A stretch of DNA of 64,000 bases from DATAEG01 sp051001975 (GCA_051001975.1 JBPCMU010000065.1:1-64000); one strand, 5' to 3'. Shown: positions 1 through 8,990, counted from the first letter of the stretch. Notes: generated by a model not told the origin, from the sequence alone. Translations and numbers: made by a program.

Positions 1-15
1 CGCCGGCACCGACCG

Positions 16-1206
16 TCATCCGATGAAGACAGCTTTAGAACGTGTCAGCTTCCCCGGGCAGGTTGTGCCGCCGTCCTTGGCGGACCGAAGATGATCCAGG
101 TCGCAGGCGACTGCTGGGCGGGTGCAGGAGGCGAAGGTGCAGGTCTGGTCGCGGGCGATGATGAACGCCGCCAACCGGGCCGGTGGCAGGTAGGTCTGCC
201 TGCCGTAGTCGACCAGGCGGCCGGCGTCGTCGGTGATCAGCCGCCGCCGGGTACCTGTCTCATCCTGGGCGATGCGGCGGGCCATGGCGGCGGGGATGGG
301 TCCGTACCCGGCCAGCTCGCCGGGCTGCTCATCCAACCCGAGCAGTGTCGACGCTGCGACCGTCAGCTGCACCGCCGGCCGGGCGCCGTGGCGGCGCGTC
401 AAACACGGATCGCCCAGGATCGTCTCGGCCATCGTGATCAGTGCGTCGGCGCGGCGCTGATCGGCGGTCCTCGGGTCTCCGCCTCTCCCGAACACCGTCT
501 CGCCCGCCAGGGAGTCGATCGCAGTCATCAGACTCGCCGCACCATCGGTGGGCAGGTACGCCCAGATAGAGCTCATCCCGTGCGGCTCCGGGGTACACAC
601 CACCCGCCGCTCGGCCAGCGCGTCAGCGTGCATCTCGGCCTCACCGGCCGGATCCATTTGCAGGACCGCGCGGGTAACGGACTTCCGGAACTGAGACAAC
701 GTCTGCTCCGCGACCTGCTCCAGGACCCGGTCCTCCACCGCACGCGCCACATCCGGGTCGAGGCCGATGACAGCGGAGGCCAAGTAGTCGGCGTGCCGCG
801 CGGAGATCTGGCCGGCCCGCAATGCGCCGAGGGTCGCCGTGAGTGTGGTGGTGAGTAGCTGCGCTCGGTGGACCTGCGTCGCTGCGGTGCCCGGTGCGAT
901 GCGCAGCACCGCGGAGATCTCCTGCGTCGACCACTCATCCCGGCTGCCGTCGGCGCGGGAGATGGCCGCGAGTAGTTCCAGTTTGCGGGCCGCATCGAAA
1001 CCTTCCTGGCGGCGTAACACGTCCAGTAGGTCGATCCGGCCAGCGTCGGACAACAGGGCGGGCTTCGCGAAGCACGCCGCATGAACCGAATCGGTCGAGG
1101 GAGCCACCCGCGCCAGGACAGCGAGCGACTCGTCCGGGTGCATCAACACCTCGAACGGCGACGGCACAGTAACCTCGCCGTCCCGGTCTGATTCCCCGTC
1201 GTCCAT
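16..1206 (-). CDS. DUF222 (13E12-type) protein with truncated HNH tail
   Basis: The N-terminal three quarters is a DUF222 region of the kind found in the 13E12 repeat family of actinobacteria. Near the C-terminus the HNH nuclease module begins normally (CTFASC, then CDLDHL and DGGTTCPG), but the reading frame then leaves the family pattern and stops about nine residues later, before the usual CRRHHRLK-like half. The nuclease site therefore looks incomplete. The ATG at 1206 is preferred to an upstream TTG at 1260 that would add 18 unremarkable residues. Family members are multicopy and poorly understood, and recombination between copies could explain the cut. It could be a decaying copy. Confidence 0.75.
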   Translation of the reverse strand: MDDGESDRDGEVTVPSPFEVLMHPDESLAVLARVAPSTDSVHAACFAKPALLSDAGRIDLLDVLRRQEGFDAARKLELLAAISRADGSRDEWSTQEISAVLRIAPGTAATQVHRAQLLTTTLTATLGALRAGQISARHADYLASAVIGLDPDVARAVEDRVLEQVAEQTLSQFRKSVTRAVLQMDPAGEAEMHADALAERRVVCTPEPHGMSSIWAYLPTDGAASLMTAIDSLAGETVFGRGGDPRTADQRRADALITMAETILGDPCLTRRHGARPAVQLTVAASTLLGLDEQPGELAGYGPIPAAMARRIAQDETGTRRRLITDDAGRLVDYGRQTYLPPARLAAFIIARDQTCTFASCTRPAVACDLDHLRSAKDGGTTCPGKLTRSKAVFIG

Positions 1207-1336
1207 GCCACCAATTTTACGGTCTGGCACCGACAAAATCGGGCTATCCACAGGACCCAATCGAAAGACTTTCCTCCTGCCCAGTAAGGAGAAACGGCGA
1301 ACTCACACCGAGCGAGACCAGCCGACCGAGAACCCC

Positions 1337-1477
1337 CACCCGACAGCGAAACCAGGGGTCCAGGCATCCGTCGCTGCCGCAGTAGTCAGCACCGAGCTGG
1401 AACAACCACCCGACCGCGAAACCCAGGACCGAGCGCATCCGTCGCTGCCACAGTAGCCAGCACCGAACTGCGCGAGA
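1337..1477. repeat. Two imperfect tandem copies of a 70-71 bp unit
   Basis: The 360-bp gap between the DUF222 gene and ppdK (1261-1619) carries no convincing gene. It holds two head-to-tail copies of a unit beginning CACCCGAC and containing CATCCGTCGCTGCC, at 1337-1406 and 1407-1477, with scattered substitutions. Function is unknown; it lies about 140 bp upstream of ppdK, so it may sit in its promoter region. Confidence 0.6.
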
Positions 1478-1619
1478 ACCGCGCTCGACAGCTCAGCCCG
1501 GCAGCGCCCTCGGCCCACAGGCAGACTGCCTGGGCAAATGAAGTAGGACTCCGATCACAGACCGGAAGCCTTCCCAGCGCCTACTCTGTGGCCAACCCCG
1601 CTCACAAGGCGACTGGACG

Positions 1620-4304
1620 GTGCGCATGGTCAAGTACGTGTACGACTTCGCAGAGGGCAACAAGGATCTGAAGGATCTGCTCGGTGGCAAGGGCGCCAAC
1701 CTCGCCGAGATGACGAACCTCGGGCTGCCGGTGCCGCCTGGGTTCACCATCACCACCGAGGCGTGCCAGGCATACCTGAAGAGCGGCCGGCAGCCGTCTG
1801 AGCTGGCCGCCGAGGTGAGCGAGCATCTTGCCGCGTTGGAGAATACGATGGGCAAGTCGCTCGGTCAGTCCGACGACCCGTTGCTCGTCTCGGTCCGGTC
1901 CGGCGCCAAGTTCTCGATGCCCGGGATGATGGAGACGGTCCTCAACATCGGCCTGAACGACGCGTCGGTGCGAGGGCTGGCCGCGCAGGCCGGCAACGAG
2001 CGGTTCGCCTTCGACTCCTACCGGCGGCTGATCCAGATGTTCGGCAAGACCGTGCTCGGCATCGACGGGGAGCATTTCGTAGAGGCGCTGGACGCCGCGA
2101 AGCACGCCAAGGACACCACGAACGATCTCGACCTCGACGCCGAGGACATGCGCAAGCTCGTCGAGACCTTCAAGGAGGTCGTGGTCAAGCACGCCGGCCG
2201 CGAGTTCCCGCAGGAGCCGCGAGAGCAGATGGACCTCGCGGTGCGTGCGGTGTTCGACTCGTGGAACACCGCCCGGGCCGTCATCTACCGGCGGCAGGAA
2301 CGCATTCCCGCAGATCTCGGCACCGCCGTCAACATCTGCTCGATGGTGTTCGGCAACCTGGACATGGACTCCGGCACGGGTGTCGCGTTCACCCGGGACC
2401 CGGCTTCCGGCGCGCAGGGCGTCTACGGCGACTACTTGCAGAACGCGCAGGGTGAGGACGTAGTCGCCGGCATCCGCAACACGCTGGCACTGCCGGATCT
2501 GGAGGAGCTGGACAAGAAGTCCTACGACGAGCTGATGTCGATCATGCAGACGCTCGAGGAGCACTACCTGGACCTTTGCGACATCGAATTCACCATCGAA
2601 CGCGGCAAGCTGTGGATGTTGCAGACTCGGGTGGGCAAGCGCACCGCCGCCGCCGCGTTCCGGATCGCCACGCAACTGGTGGACCAGGGCCTCATCGACA
2701 TGGACGAGGCGCTGCAACGAGTCACCGGTGCGCAGCTGTCGCATCTGATGTTCCCGCGGTTCGACGACACGCAGGCGCACAAGAAGATCGCTCAGGGCAT
2801 GAATGCTTCGCCGGGCGCAGCAGTGGGCAAGGTGGTCTTCGACTCCTACACCGCGGTGAAGTGGTCGCGGTCGGGGGAGGACGTGATCCTGGTCCGCCGG
2901 GAGACCAACCCCGACGATCTGGCCGGCATGGTCGCCGCCCGCGGCATCCTGACCAGTCGCGGCGGCAAGACGTCACACGCGGCCGTCGTCGCGCGCGGCA
3001 TGGGCAAGACGTGTGTCTGCGGCGCCGAGGAGATCGACGTGCGCACCAAGGAGCGTCGCTTCCACGCGAAGGGCGGCGTCGAGGTCCACGAAGGCGACAT
3101 CATCTCCATCGACGGCACTACGGGCGAGGTTTTCCTCGGCGAGGTGCCGGTCGTCGATTCGCCTGTGGTCCGCTACTTCGAAGGTGACGAGACCGCCGCC
3201 GACGACGAACTGGTGCAGGCGGTGGACCGGATGATGCGCCACGCCGACGGGCAACGGCGCATGTCGGTGCGTGCCAACGCCGACACCGAGGAGGACGCCG
3301 AAAGGGCTCGCCGGTTCGGTGCGCAGGGCATCGGGTTGTGCCGGACCGAGCACATGTTCCTCGGCGAGCGCCGTCCGCTGGTCCAGGCACTGATCCTGGC
3401 CGACACCGACGAGGAGCGCGAGCGCGAGCTGGCTGAACTGTTGCCGATGCAGCGCGAGGACTTCGTAGGAATCCTGCGGGCGATGGACGGGCTGCCTGTC
3501 ACCATCCGGCTGCTCGATCCGCCGCTGCACGAGTTCCTCCCGGACATCACCGAGCTGTCCGTGCGCGTCGCGGTCGCCGAGGCGCGTGGCGAGAAGCAGG
3601 AGGGTGATCTGCGGCTGCTACAAGCAGTGCACAGACTGCACGAGCAGAATCCGATGCTCGGTCTGCGCGGTGTCCGGCTCGGTCTCGTCATCCCTGGCTT
3701 GTTCGCGATGCAGTCCCGCGCGATCCTTGAAGCTGCCGCGGAGCGCATCAAGGAGGGCGGCGTCCCCCGGGTCGAGATCATGGTGCCCCTGGTGGGCGCC
3801 GTGCAGGAGTTCGAGACGGTCAAGCAGGACATCATCCAGGTGGCCCGCGAGGTGCGCGCCGAGACCGGCGTGTACCTCGAGTTCCTGGTCGGAACGATGA
3901 TCGAACTGCCGCGGGCGGCGCTCACCGCAGACCAGATCGCCGACTCGGCCGAGTTCTTCTCCTTCGGCACCAACGACCTCACCCAGACCACCTGGGGGTT
4001 CTCCCGCGACGACGTCGAGGCGGCGTTCTTCGCTGCCTATCTGGAGAAGGGCATTTTCGGGGTTTCGCCGTTCGAGTCCATCGACGAGGAGGGGGTCGGT
4101 GAGCTGGTCCGGATCGGGGCTGAGCGAGGTCGCTCGCACCGTCCCGGCCTGAAGCTGGGCGTCTGCGGTGAGCACGGCGGCGACCCGGACTCGGTGCACT
4201 TTTTCGAGCGGGTCGGCCTGGACTATGTCTCCTGCTCGCCGTTCCGGGTGCCGGTGGCCCGGCTGGAGGCGGGCCGGGCCCGCGGCGGTCATCAGGAGGA
4301 CTGA
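1620..4304 (+). CDS. ppdK: Pyruvate, phosphate dikinase
   Basis: Interconverts pyruvate, ATP and phosphate with phosphoenolpyruvate, AMP and pyrophosphate in the cytoplasm. The 894-residue length is normal for the family. It opens with the typical KYVYDF and LLGGKGANLAEM nucleotide-binding segment. The phosphocarrier histidine is H453 in GGKTSHAAVVAR, and the C-terminal PEP/pyruvate domain ends with LGVCGEHGGD, giving the catalytic cysteine C849. The GTG at 1620 is 8 nt after a weak AAGGCG ribosome site; an ATG at 1626 would give the commoner N-terminus and is equally possible. The gene stands alone, with a 160-bp gap before the next gene. Confidence 0.97.
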   Translation: MRMVKYVYDFAEGNKDLKDLLGGKGANLAEMTNLGLPVPPGFTITTEACQAYLKSGRQPSELAAEVSEHLAALENTMGKSLGQSDDPLLVSVRSGAKFSMPGMMETVLNIGLNDASVRGLAAQAGNERFAFDSYRRLIQMFGKTVLGIDGEHFVEALDAAKHAKDTTNDLDLDAEDMRKLVETFKEVVVKHAGREFPQEPREQMDLAVRAVFDSWNTARAVIYRRQERIPADLGTAVNICSMVFGNLDMDSGTGVAFTRDPASGAQGVYGDYLQNAQGEDVVAGIRNTLALPDLEELDKKSYDELMSIMQTLEEHYLDLCDIEFTIERGKLWMLQTRVGKRTAAAAFRIATQLVDQGLIDMDEALQRVTGAQLSHLMFPRFDDTQAHKKIAQGMNASPGAAVGKVVFDSYTAVKWSRSGEDVILVRRETNPDDLAGMVAARGILTSRGGKTSHAAVVARGMGKTCVCGAEEIDVRTKERRFHAKGGVEVHEGDIISIDGTTGEVFLGEVPVVDSPVVRYFEGDETAADDELVQAVDRMMRHADGQRRMSVRANADTEEDAERARRFGAQGIGLCRTEHMFLGERRPLVQALILADTDEERERELAELLPMQREDFVGILRAMDGLPVTIRLLDPPLHEFLPDITELSVRVAVAEARGEKQEGDLRLLQAVHRLHEQNPMLGLRGVRLGLVIPGLFAMQSRAILEAAAERIKEGGVPRVEIMVPLVGAVQEFETVKQDIIQVAREVRAETGVYLEFLVGTMIELPRAALTADQIADSAEFFSFGTNDLTQTTWGFSRDDVEAAFFAAYLEKGIFGVSPFESIDEEGVGELVRIGAERGRSHRPGLKLGVCGEHGGDPDSVHFFERVGLDYVSCSPFRVPVARLEAGRARGGHQED

Positions 4305-4465
4305 GCCGATTTGCGTCTCCTCCGCAGCCGTCGCGGCCGGTTGACCAAGGCCGTTCGCGCCGCCCGATCCGTCGACTCAGCGAATACCGCCGACCGTAGG
4401 TCCAGGCGGCCGCGGCTGCGACGCCTGCGGAGCGGAGGCAATCAACACGGCGGTAGGTTGATGGG

Positions 4466-4945
4466 GTGGTTTTCTCGCGCCGCAGCCGTCAGGTTGCGAA
4501 GGATCTGACATCCCGTACGGTGCGACCGGTCGGCACGACCCGGACCGTGCCGACGACCGCGTTGCTGCAGCAGATCCTCGATGAATTCGGGCTGCTGCAC
4601 GGCATCGACGACGACGGTGACCTGGTCGTTCGTTGGGAACGCTGCAGCATCTACTTCTTCCACTACGGCGAGCGCGGCGAGGTGTTGCAGGCCCGGCTTT
4701 ACGTCAATCAGCGCTACGAGGTGGAGATGCGTCCCGCCCTGGTGGCGCTGCTGGACGACTGGAACCGGACGAAGCTGTTCCCGAAGGCGTACACCGTGCT
4801 ACCCGATGACGGGCGCGTCGGGGTCTGCGCCGAGCACGCCTACGACTTCGAAGTGGGCGCGGCGCGCGACCAGCTCAAGGAGGCGATCAAGGTCTGGATC
4901 CAGACCCTGCTCAACTTCGCCGACTGGCTCGACGAGCAGGTGTGA
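4466..4945 (+). CDS. YbjN-domain protein
   Basis: A 159-residue soluble protein resembling the YbjN family (a type III secretion chaperone-like fold), common in actinobacteria and linked loosely to stress or signalling roles. Recognisable features are an N-terminal LLQQILDEFGL-like helix, the RWERCSIYFFHYG strand pair and a C-terminal helix ending in WIQTLLNFADWLDE. Translation is taken from a GTG. The stop overlaps the GTG of the following dgt-murQ frame by 4 bp, so the two are probably co-translated. No specific role can be given. Confidence 0.8.
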   Translation: MVFSRRSRQVAKDLTSRTVRPVGTTRTVPTTALLQQILDEFGLLHGIDDDGDLVVRWERCSIYFFHYGERGEVLQARLYVNQRYEVEMRPALVALLDDWNRTKLFPKAYTVLPDDGRVGVCAEHAYDFEVGAARDQLKEAIKVWIQTLLNFADWLDEQV

Positions 4946-7122
4946 GCCCAACCGACGGGGCGCCGGCATCCGACAGTGAAAGGCGCGTCGAGGAAGCGGG
5001 TAAGCGCGACCAACTCGCCGACGCACCGGCCCGAACCGAGTTCGCCCGGGACCGCGCCCGCGTCCTGCACAGCTCCGCGTTCCGACGGCTTGCCGACAAG
5101 ACACAGGTCGTGGTGCCCGGTGAAGACGACTTCCCGCGCACTCGGCTGACCCATTCACTGGAGGTCGCCCAGCTGGCTCGCGAGATGGGTGAAGCGCTCG
5201 GCTGCGACTCGGATGTGACCGATGCCGCCGGATTGGCGCACGATCTCGGCCATCCCCCGTTCGGGCACAACGGGGAGGAGGCGCTGGATGTCGTCGCCGC
5301 ATCGATCGGCGGCTTCGAGGGCAACGCGCAGACGCTGCGCATCCTCACCCGGTTGGAGCCCAAGGTGCTGGGCCCGGCAGGGGAATCCGCCGGGCTGAAC
5401 CTCACCCGGGCAGTCCTCGACGCGACGACGAAGTATCCGTGGCCGCGCGCCGAAGGGCTGCGGAAGTTCGGCGTGTACGCAGACGACCTGGCCGCCTTCG
5501 ACTGGATGCGCATCGGCGCGCAGCCGGGTCGGCGCTGCCTGGAAGCTCAGGTGATGGATTGGGCCGACGACGTCGCCTACTCCGTGCACGACCTCGAGGA
5601 CGGCGTCAATGCCGGGTTGATCCAGATAGGGACCATCGACGCGCCCACCCGGGCAGTGCTCTGCACGGTCGCCGCCGAGCTGTACTCACCGCTGGCCGCT
5701 GACGCGCTCGCGCCGGTGCTCGATGAGTTGTTGCAGCTGCCGTCCATCCGGGAGCTGGCCGGCTTCGACCGCTCTTTCGGGGCGCTGGCCGCGGCCAAGC
5801 GAACGACCAGTGAACTCACCGGCCGGTTCACCGGTGCCGCAGTCTCGGCGACTCGGCGTGACTCGGGCGGCGCCGCACTCTCCCGATATGCCGCCGACCT
5901 GGTTGTGCCGGAGCGGGTGGCTGCGGAGTGCGCGTTACTCAAAGCACTCGCCGCGCACTTCGTGATGCACCGGCCGATCGCCCGCCGCCGCTGCGAGGAC
6001 CAGCAGCGCCTGCTCACCGACCTGGTCGACGCTCTGGTCGGCGCCGGCCCGGAGCTGCTCGACCCGACCTGCGCGGCAGCCTGGCATGCGGCGGGTTCCG
6101 ACGATGCCCGGATGCGTGTCGTGATCGACCAAGTCGCTCAGCTCACCGACACTGCAGCCATCTCCTGGCACAAGCGACTGAGCTCGAGGGCGCGCCGCTC
6201 CTCGACGCCGACAAACACGATGGATGCGCTGGCCACCGAGCAGAGCCGGCCGGACGCCGACGATCTCGAGACGATCTCCACCGAGCAGTTGATCGCCCGC
6301 CTCGTCGAGCACGAGAGCGCCGCGGTGGAGACGCTCGCCACTGTGGTGGCACCGCTGGCCCGCGCGGCGGACGCCGTCGCCGAGCGGATGCGCCGCGGCG
6401 GTCGGCTCGTCTATGCCGGTGCTGGTACGCCGGGGCGGCTGGCCACGGTGGATGCCGCCGAGTGCGTTCCGACGTTCGGTCTTCCGCTGGGTGTGGTGGT
6501 CGCGGTCATGGCGGGCGGCAGCATTGCGACGAGTCAGGCGGTGGAGGGCGCGGAGGACAGTGCGGCGCTCGCCGAGGACGATCTTGCCGGGGTGGGCCTC
6601 ACTGCGGTGGACTCGCTGGTCGGGATCGCCGCGTCTGGCCGGACGCCGTATGTGCTGGCCGCCCTGGCCCGGGCCAAGGCGCTCGGCGCACTCACCATCG
6701 GGATCGCCAACAACATCGGGTCACCGGTCGGGATCGCCGCAGATATCGGGATCGAGATCGACTCCGGGCCCGAGGTGCTGGCCGGCTCGACGAGGCTGGC
6801 AGCGGGGACGACGCAGAAGATTGCGCTCAATGCCTTATCGACCGCGGTGATGGTCCGACTGGGCAAGACCTACCGCGGCCGGATGGTCGATGTGCTGGCC
6901 ACCAACCAGAAGTTGCGTCGTCGCTCGGTGCGGATCGTCCAGGAGTTGACCGGCATCGACGAAGAGGGTGCAATGGCTGCGATCGCCGCCGCGGAAGGCC
7001 GGGTGAAGATCGCCGTGGTGATGCTGCGGCACGGACTGCCTGCGGCCGATGCGGAGGCGGCACTGGAGCAGGCGCACGGCCACGTCGCGGCGATCGACCC
7101 GGCTCGACCTGAACACAGCTGA
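4942..7122 (+). CDS. Fused dGTP triphosphohydrolase and N-acetylmuramic acid 6-phosphate etherase
   Basis: One open frame of 726 residues holds two whole enzymes. Residues 1 to about 426 are a deoxyguanosinetriphosphate triphosphohydrolase (Dgt) with HD-domain metal ligands H71, H100-D101 and D209/D210. Residues 427-726 form a MurQ etherase of normal 300-residue length, with the two catalytic glutamates E507 (in AAECVPTFG) and E538 (in VEGAEDS) at the family spacing. The sugar-phosphate loop reads GAGTPGR where most MurQ proteins have GAGTSGR. An in-frame ATG at 6220 marks the MurQ start but has no clear ribosome site, so MurQ may be made only as part of the fusion. Dgt controls dNTP pools; MurQ recycles peptidoglycan MurNAc. 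A lost stop codon is the simplest origin. Confidence 0.9.
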   Translation: MSPTDGAPASDSERRVEEAGKRDQLADAPARTEFARDRARVLHSSAFRRLADKTQVVVPGEDDFPRTRLTHSLEVAQLAREMGEALGCDSDVTDAAGLAHDLGHPPFGHNGEEALDVVAASIGGFEGNAQTLRILTRLEPKVLGPAGESAGLNLTRAVLDATTKYPWPRAEGLRKFGVYADDLAAFDWMRIGAQPGRRCLEAQVMDWADDVAYSVHDLEDGVNAGLIQIGTIDAPTRAVLCTVAAELYSPLAADALAPVLDELLQLPSIRELAGFDRSFGALAAAKRTTSELTGRFTGAAVSATRRDSGGAALSRYAADLVVPERVAAECALLKALAAHFVMHRPIARRRCEDQQRLLTDLVDALVGAGPELLDPTCAAAWHAAGSDDARMRVVIDQVAQLTDTAAISWHKRLSSRARRSSTPTNTMDALATEQSRPDADDLETISTEQLIARLVEHESAAVETLATVVAPLARAADAVAERMRRGGRLVYAGAGTPGRLATVDAAECVPTFGLPLGVVVAVMAGGSIATSQAVEGAEDSAALAEDDLAGVGLTAVDSLVGIAASGRTPYVLAALARAKALGALTIGIANNIGSPVGIAADIGIEIDSGPEVLAGSTRLAAGTTQKIALNALSTAVMVRLGKTYRGRMVDVLATNQKLRRRSVRIVQELTGIDEEGAMAAIAAAEGRVKIAVVMLRHGLPAADAEAALEQAHGHVAAIDPARPEHS

Positions 7123-7417
7123 TGGTCGCCTCCGACCCAGAGGTGGTCTGGACTTCGGTGTTCGCCGACGGCCCGGGCGGCGGCCACCGTCCTGATGGAA
7201 GGCGCGGGCCGGTTGCATCGCAACCCGGCGTCGGGACGCGCAGCCGGGTTGGAACCGCTGGGAGTTCGGCCAGGGTCGCGCGCCCGGTCGTCCGTCACTG
7301 CTCACCGCCGAGGCACTTGTCACCCAAGATCGGGCGGTAACGGCGACCAGAGTGAGCGGCCGGGTGCGAATCGATACGGCAGGGGAGCATTACTCGCTCG
7401 GTGCAACCGTGCCCTAG
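7122..7417 (+). pseudogene. PhzF-family protein remnant
   Basis: The ATG overlaps the stop of dgt-murQ (TGATG). The frame starts with a PhzF-like N-terminus (VVWTSVFADGPGGGH). After frame changes, the C-terminus of the same family appears in another frame (RWEFGQGRAPGRPSLLTAEA, ending at the TAG 7415-7417). PhzF-like isomerases are usually about 270 residues; here under 100 codons remain, so a large central segment is missing as well as the frame being broken. It is not expected to make an enzyme. Confidence 0.7.
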
Positions 7418-8040
7418 AAGATCCGGTCGAGCGCTTCGCAGACCTGGGCGCGCAACCGGTCCCCGGCATCGGCGCCACCGTGCAGGTGGTTGCCGAGCGC
7501 GTGCCGGAACAGTCCATCGAACAACCCGTAGGCGAATGGGGGGTCCACCGTCAGCGGAGTCTCCCGCAGTTCTGCGTAGCGACTGACGACCCGCCAGATC
7601 ATCTGTTGCAGGCTCTGATCCATCTCGCCGACGTCCGGTCCGAACACCTCTTCGAACAATGCTTGGTTGCGTAGGTCGTACCAAAGCCGGTGCATCGGTG
7701 CGTCTTGCTCCATGGTGGCGACCATGCCGGCAGCAAAGCCGGTACGCAACGCTTCGGCGGTCTCGGCAGCGGCGACGATTTCGTCGTAGCGCACGACGCA
7801 TTCGGCCTTGTACAGCTTCACGCAGTGCGTGATGAGGTCGACCTTGTCGGTGAAGTAGTAGTGCAGCACTCCGTGGCTGAACTCGGAGTTCTGCGCGATT
7901 TCCCGCAGGCTGGTGCGGGCGTAGCCCAGTTCGCCGAGGGTGTGCAGCGCCGCCCGGGCCAACTCGGTGCGGCGCTCGGCGAACTTGTTGACGGCGCGCA
8001 ACTCGACCCGGTCCGCGTTCGTGTCGACTACCTGCGTCAC
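7414..8040 (-). CDS. TetR-family transcriptional regulator
   Basis: A 208-residue regulator. The N-terminal helix-turn-helix runs from about residue 20 to 65 (ELGYARTSLREIAQ, then HGVLHYYFTDKVDLI), followed by an all-helical ligand-binding domain that I cannot assign to a ligand. The GTG at 8040 follows an AGAGAG ribosome site; the open frame extends to 8331 but that extension has no family character. Its stop and that of the convergent PhzF remnant share the palindrome CTAG at 7414-7417. Two matching palindromes lie 80-115 bp upstream and are likely its operators. Confidence 0.88.
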   Translation of the reverse strand: MTQVVDTNADRVELRAVNKFAERRTELARAALHTLGELGYARTSLREIAQNSEFSHGVLHYYFTDKVDLITHCVKLYKAECVVRYDEIVAAAETAEALRTGFAAGMVATMEQDAPMHRLWYDLRNQALFEEVFGPDVGEMDQSLQQMIWRVVSRYAELRETPLTVDPPFAYGLFDGLFRHALGNHLHGGADAGDRLRAQVCEALDRIF

Positions 8041-8118
8041 GGCGACTCTCTGGGTCGTTGATCTCGGGGCACGGCCGGCGAATACGGGCAGCTTATCGCC
8101 GCGCCGTTTCCAGACAGC

Positions 8119-8155
8119 TGGACGAGTGTCCAAGGAAGACTTGACGATTGTCAAG
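8119..8155. promoter_or_regulatory. Paired palindromes, probable TetR operator
   Basis: Two perfect dyads with the same design: TGGAC-GAGT-GTCCA at 8119-8132 and CTTGAC-GATT-GTCAAG at 8140-8155. Their centres are 22 bp apart, about two helical turns, as for paired TetR-family dimer sites. They lie in the divergent region between the TetR gene (start 8040) and the YheO-like gene (start 8415). Assignment to this TetR protein is inference from position and symmetry. Confidence 0.55.
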
Positions 8156-8320
8156 ATCGGGCTACTCTTTGCATTAGATCTACAGTCGGTCGAGAGTTCT
8201 CCCCGGACTTCGACCCCCGCAACTCGCGCCGTCGACCTCGCCTGCCCCCCGTCAGGACATGTCGGCGGCGCGGCTAGGTTTCGGACCCTCGAGCCGATGG
8301 CCGGGTCATTTGCATGTCTT

Positions 8321-8397
8321 GTTGAAAACACTTCAACGATCTATTGACATTTCTGCGCGCCCGCCGCATTCTTCTTCCACGTGTTGATGACTTCAAC
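8321..8397. promoter_or_regulatory. Repeated GTTGA(N)TCAAC dyads upstream of the YheO-like gene
   Basis: GTTGAA-AACAC-TTCAAC at 8321-8337 and GTTGA-TGACT-TCAAC at 8383-8397 are two copies of one dyad with 5-nt spacers, ending 17 bp before the ATG at 8415. They look like binding sites for a dimeric regulator, possibly the YheO-like protein itself. This is inferred from sequence symmetry only. Confidence 0.45.
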
Positions 8398-8414
8398 TGG
8401 GAGTTGATACCACG

Positions 8415-8990
8415 ATGAGCGCCGGTTCCGCCCCACAGCCCGAGTCGCTGTCGGCGGAATCATGGGCGCAGGGCCAGCAGCTGATCGAGTTCCTGCGGCA
8501 GCTCGTCGGGCGGCTCGCGCAGGCGCTGCCGGCAACCACCGAGGTGGTCCTGCACGACCTCAGCCTGCTGCCCAATTCGATCGTCGCCATCGCCGGTGGC
8601 GTCACCGACCGAACGGTTGGGGACCCGGCAACAGACGTGCTGCTGCGCCAACTCCGCTCCGGCGAGAACGCTGTCGTCGGCTACCCGACCGATCTTCCGG
8701 GCGGGAGGGAAGGCCGTTCGACGACCATGATCATGCGGCTGCCGACCGGCGAGGCGGTCGCGGCGCTGTGCCTCAATGCCGATATCTCCCAGTGGCGCTC
8801 CGCGAGCAAGCTGCTGGACAGCCTGCTCGGCGGCCGGGCCGGGGCGAACCCGCTCAGCGACGACGTGGTGCAAGCCGAAATGCCGTCTGCGGCGGGCCAA
8901 TCCGGCGAGGCGTTCGTGCGCAGCGTGGACGAACTGGCTGCCACCCTGATCGATCGGGAGATCGCGTCCTCGCCATTCCGGTCGAGCTGA
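8415..8990 (+). CDS. YheO-like regulator, PAS (sensor) part
   Basis: 191 residues matching the PAS_6 sensor half of YheO-family regulators: the VVLHDLS and NSIVAIAGG segment near residues 45-60, then ALCLNADIS near 115. A normal family member is one chain of about 220-240 residues, PAS followed by an HTH_22 DNA-binding domain. Here the frame ends just after LIDREIAS with TGA 8988-8990, and the HTH continues in the -1 frame. A single missing base near 8965-8970 would restore one chain. It is either a real split gene or an inactivating frameshift or sequence error. It heads the permease, lyase and AhpD-like genes, which it probably controls. Confidence 0.8.
   Translation: MSAGSAPQPESLSAESWAQGQQLIEFLRQLVGRLAQALPATTEVVLHDLSLLPNSIVAIAGGVTDRTVGDPATDVLLRQLRSGENAVVGYPTDLPGGREGRSTTMIMRLPTGEAVAALCLNADISQWRSASKLLDSLLGGRAGANPLSDDVVQAEMPSAAGQSGEAFVRSVDELAATLIDREIASSPFRSS

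Noticed and set aside
1602..2780. 392-codon minus-strand frame inside ppdK
   Set aside because: Antisense shadow of a strongly conserved gene; typical of high-GC third-position bias.
4311..4508. Possible small arginine-rich gene between ppdK and the YbjN-like gene
   Set aside because: Composition is that of random high-GC sequence, and it overlaps the real gene in another frame.
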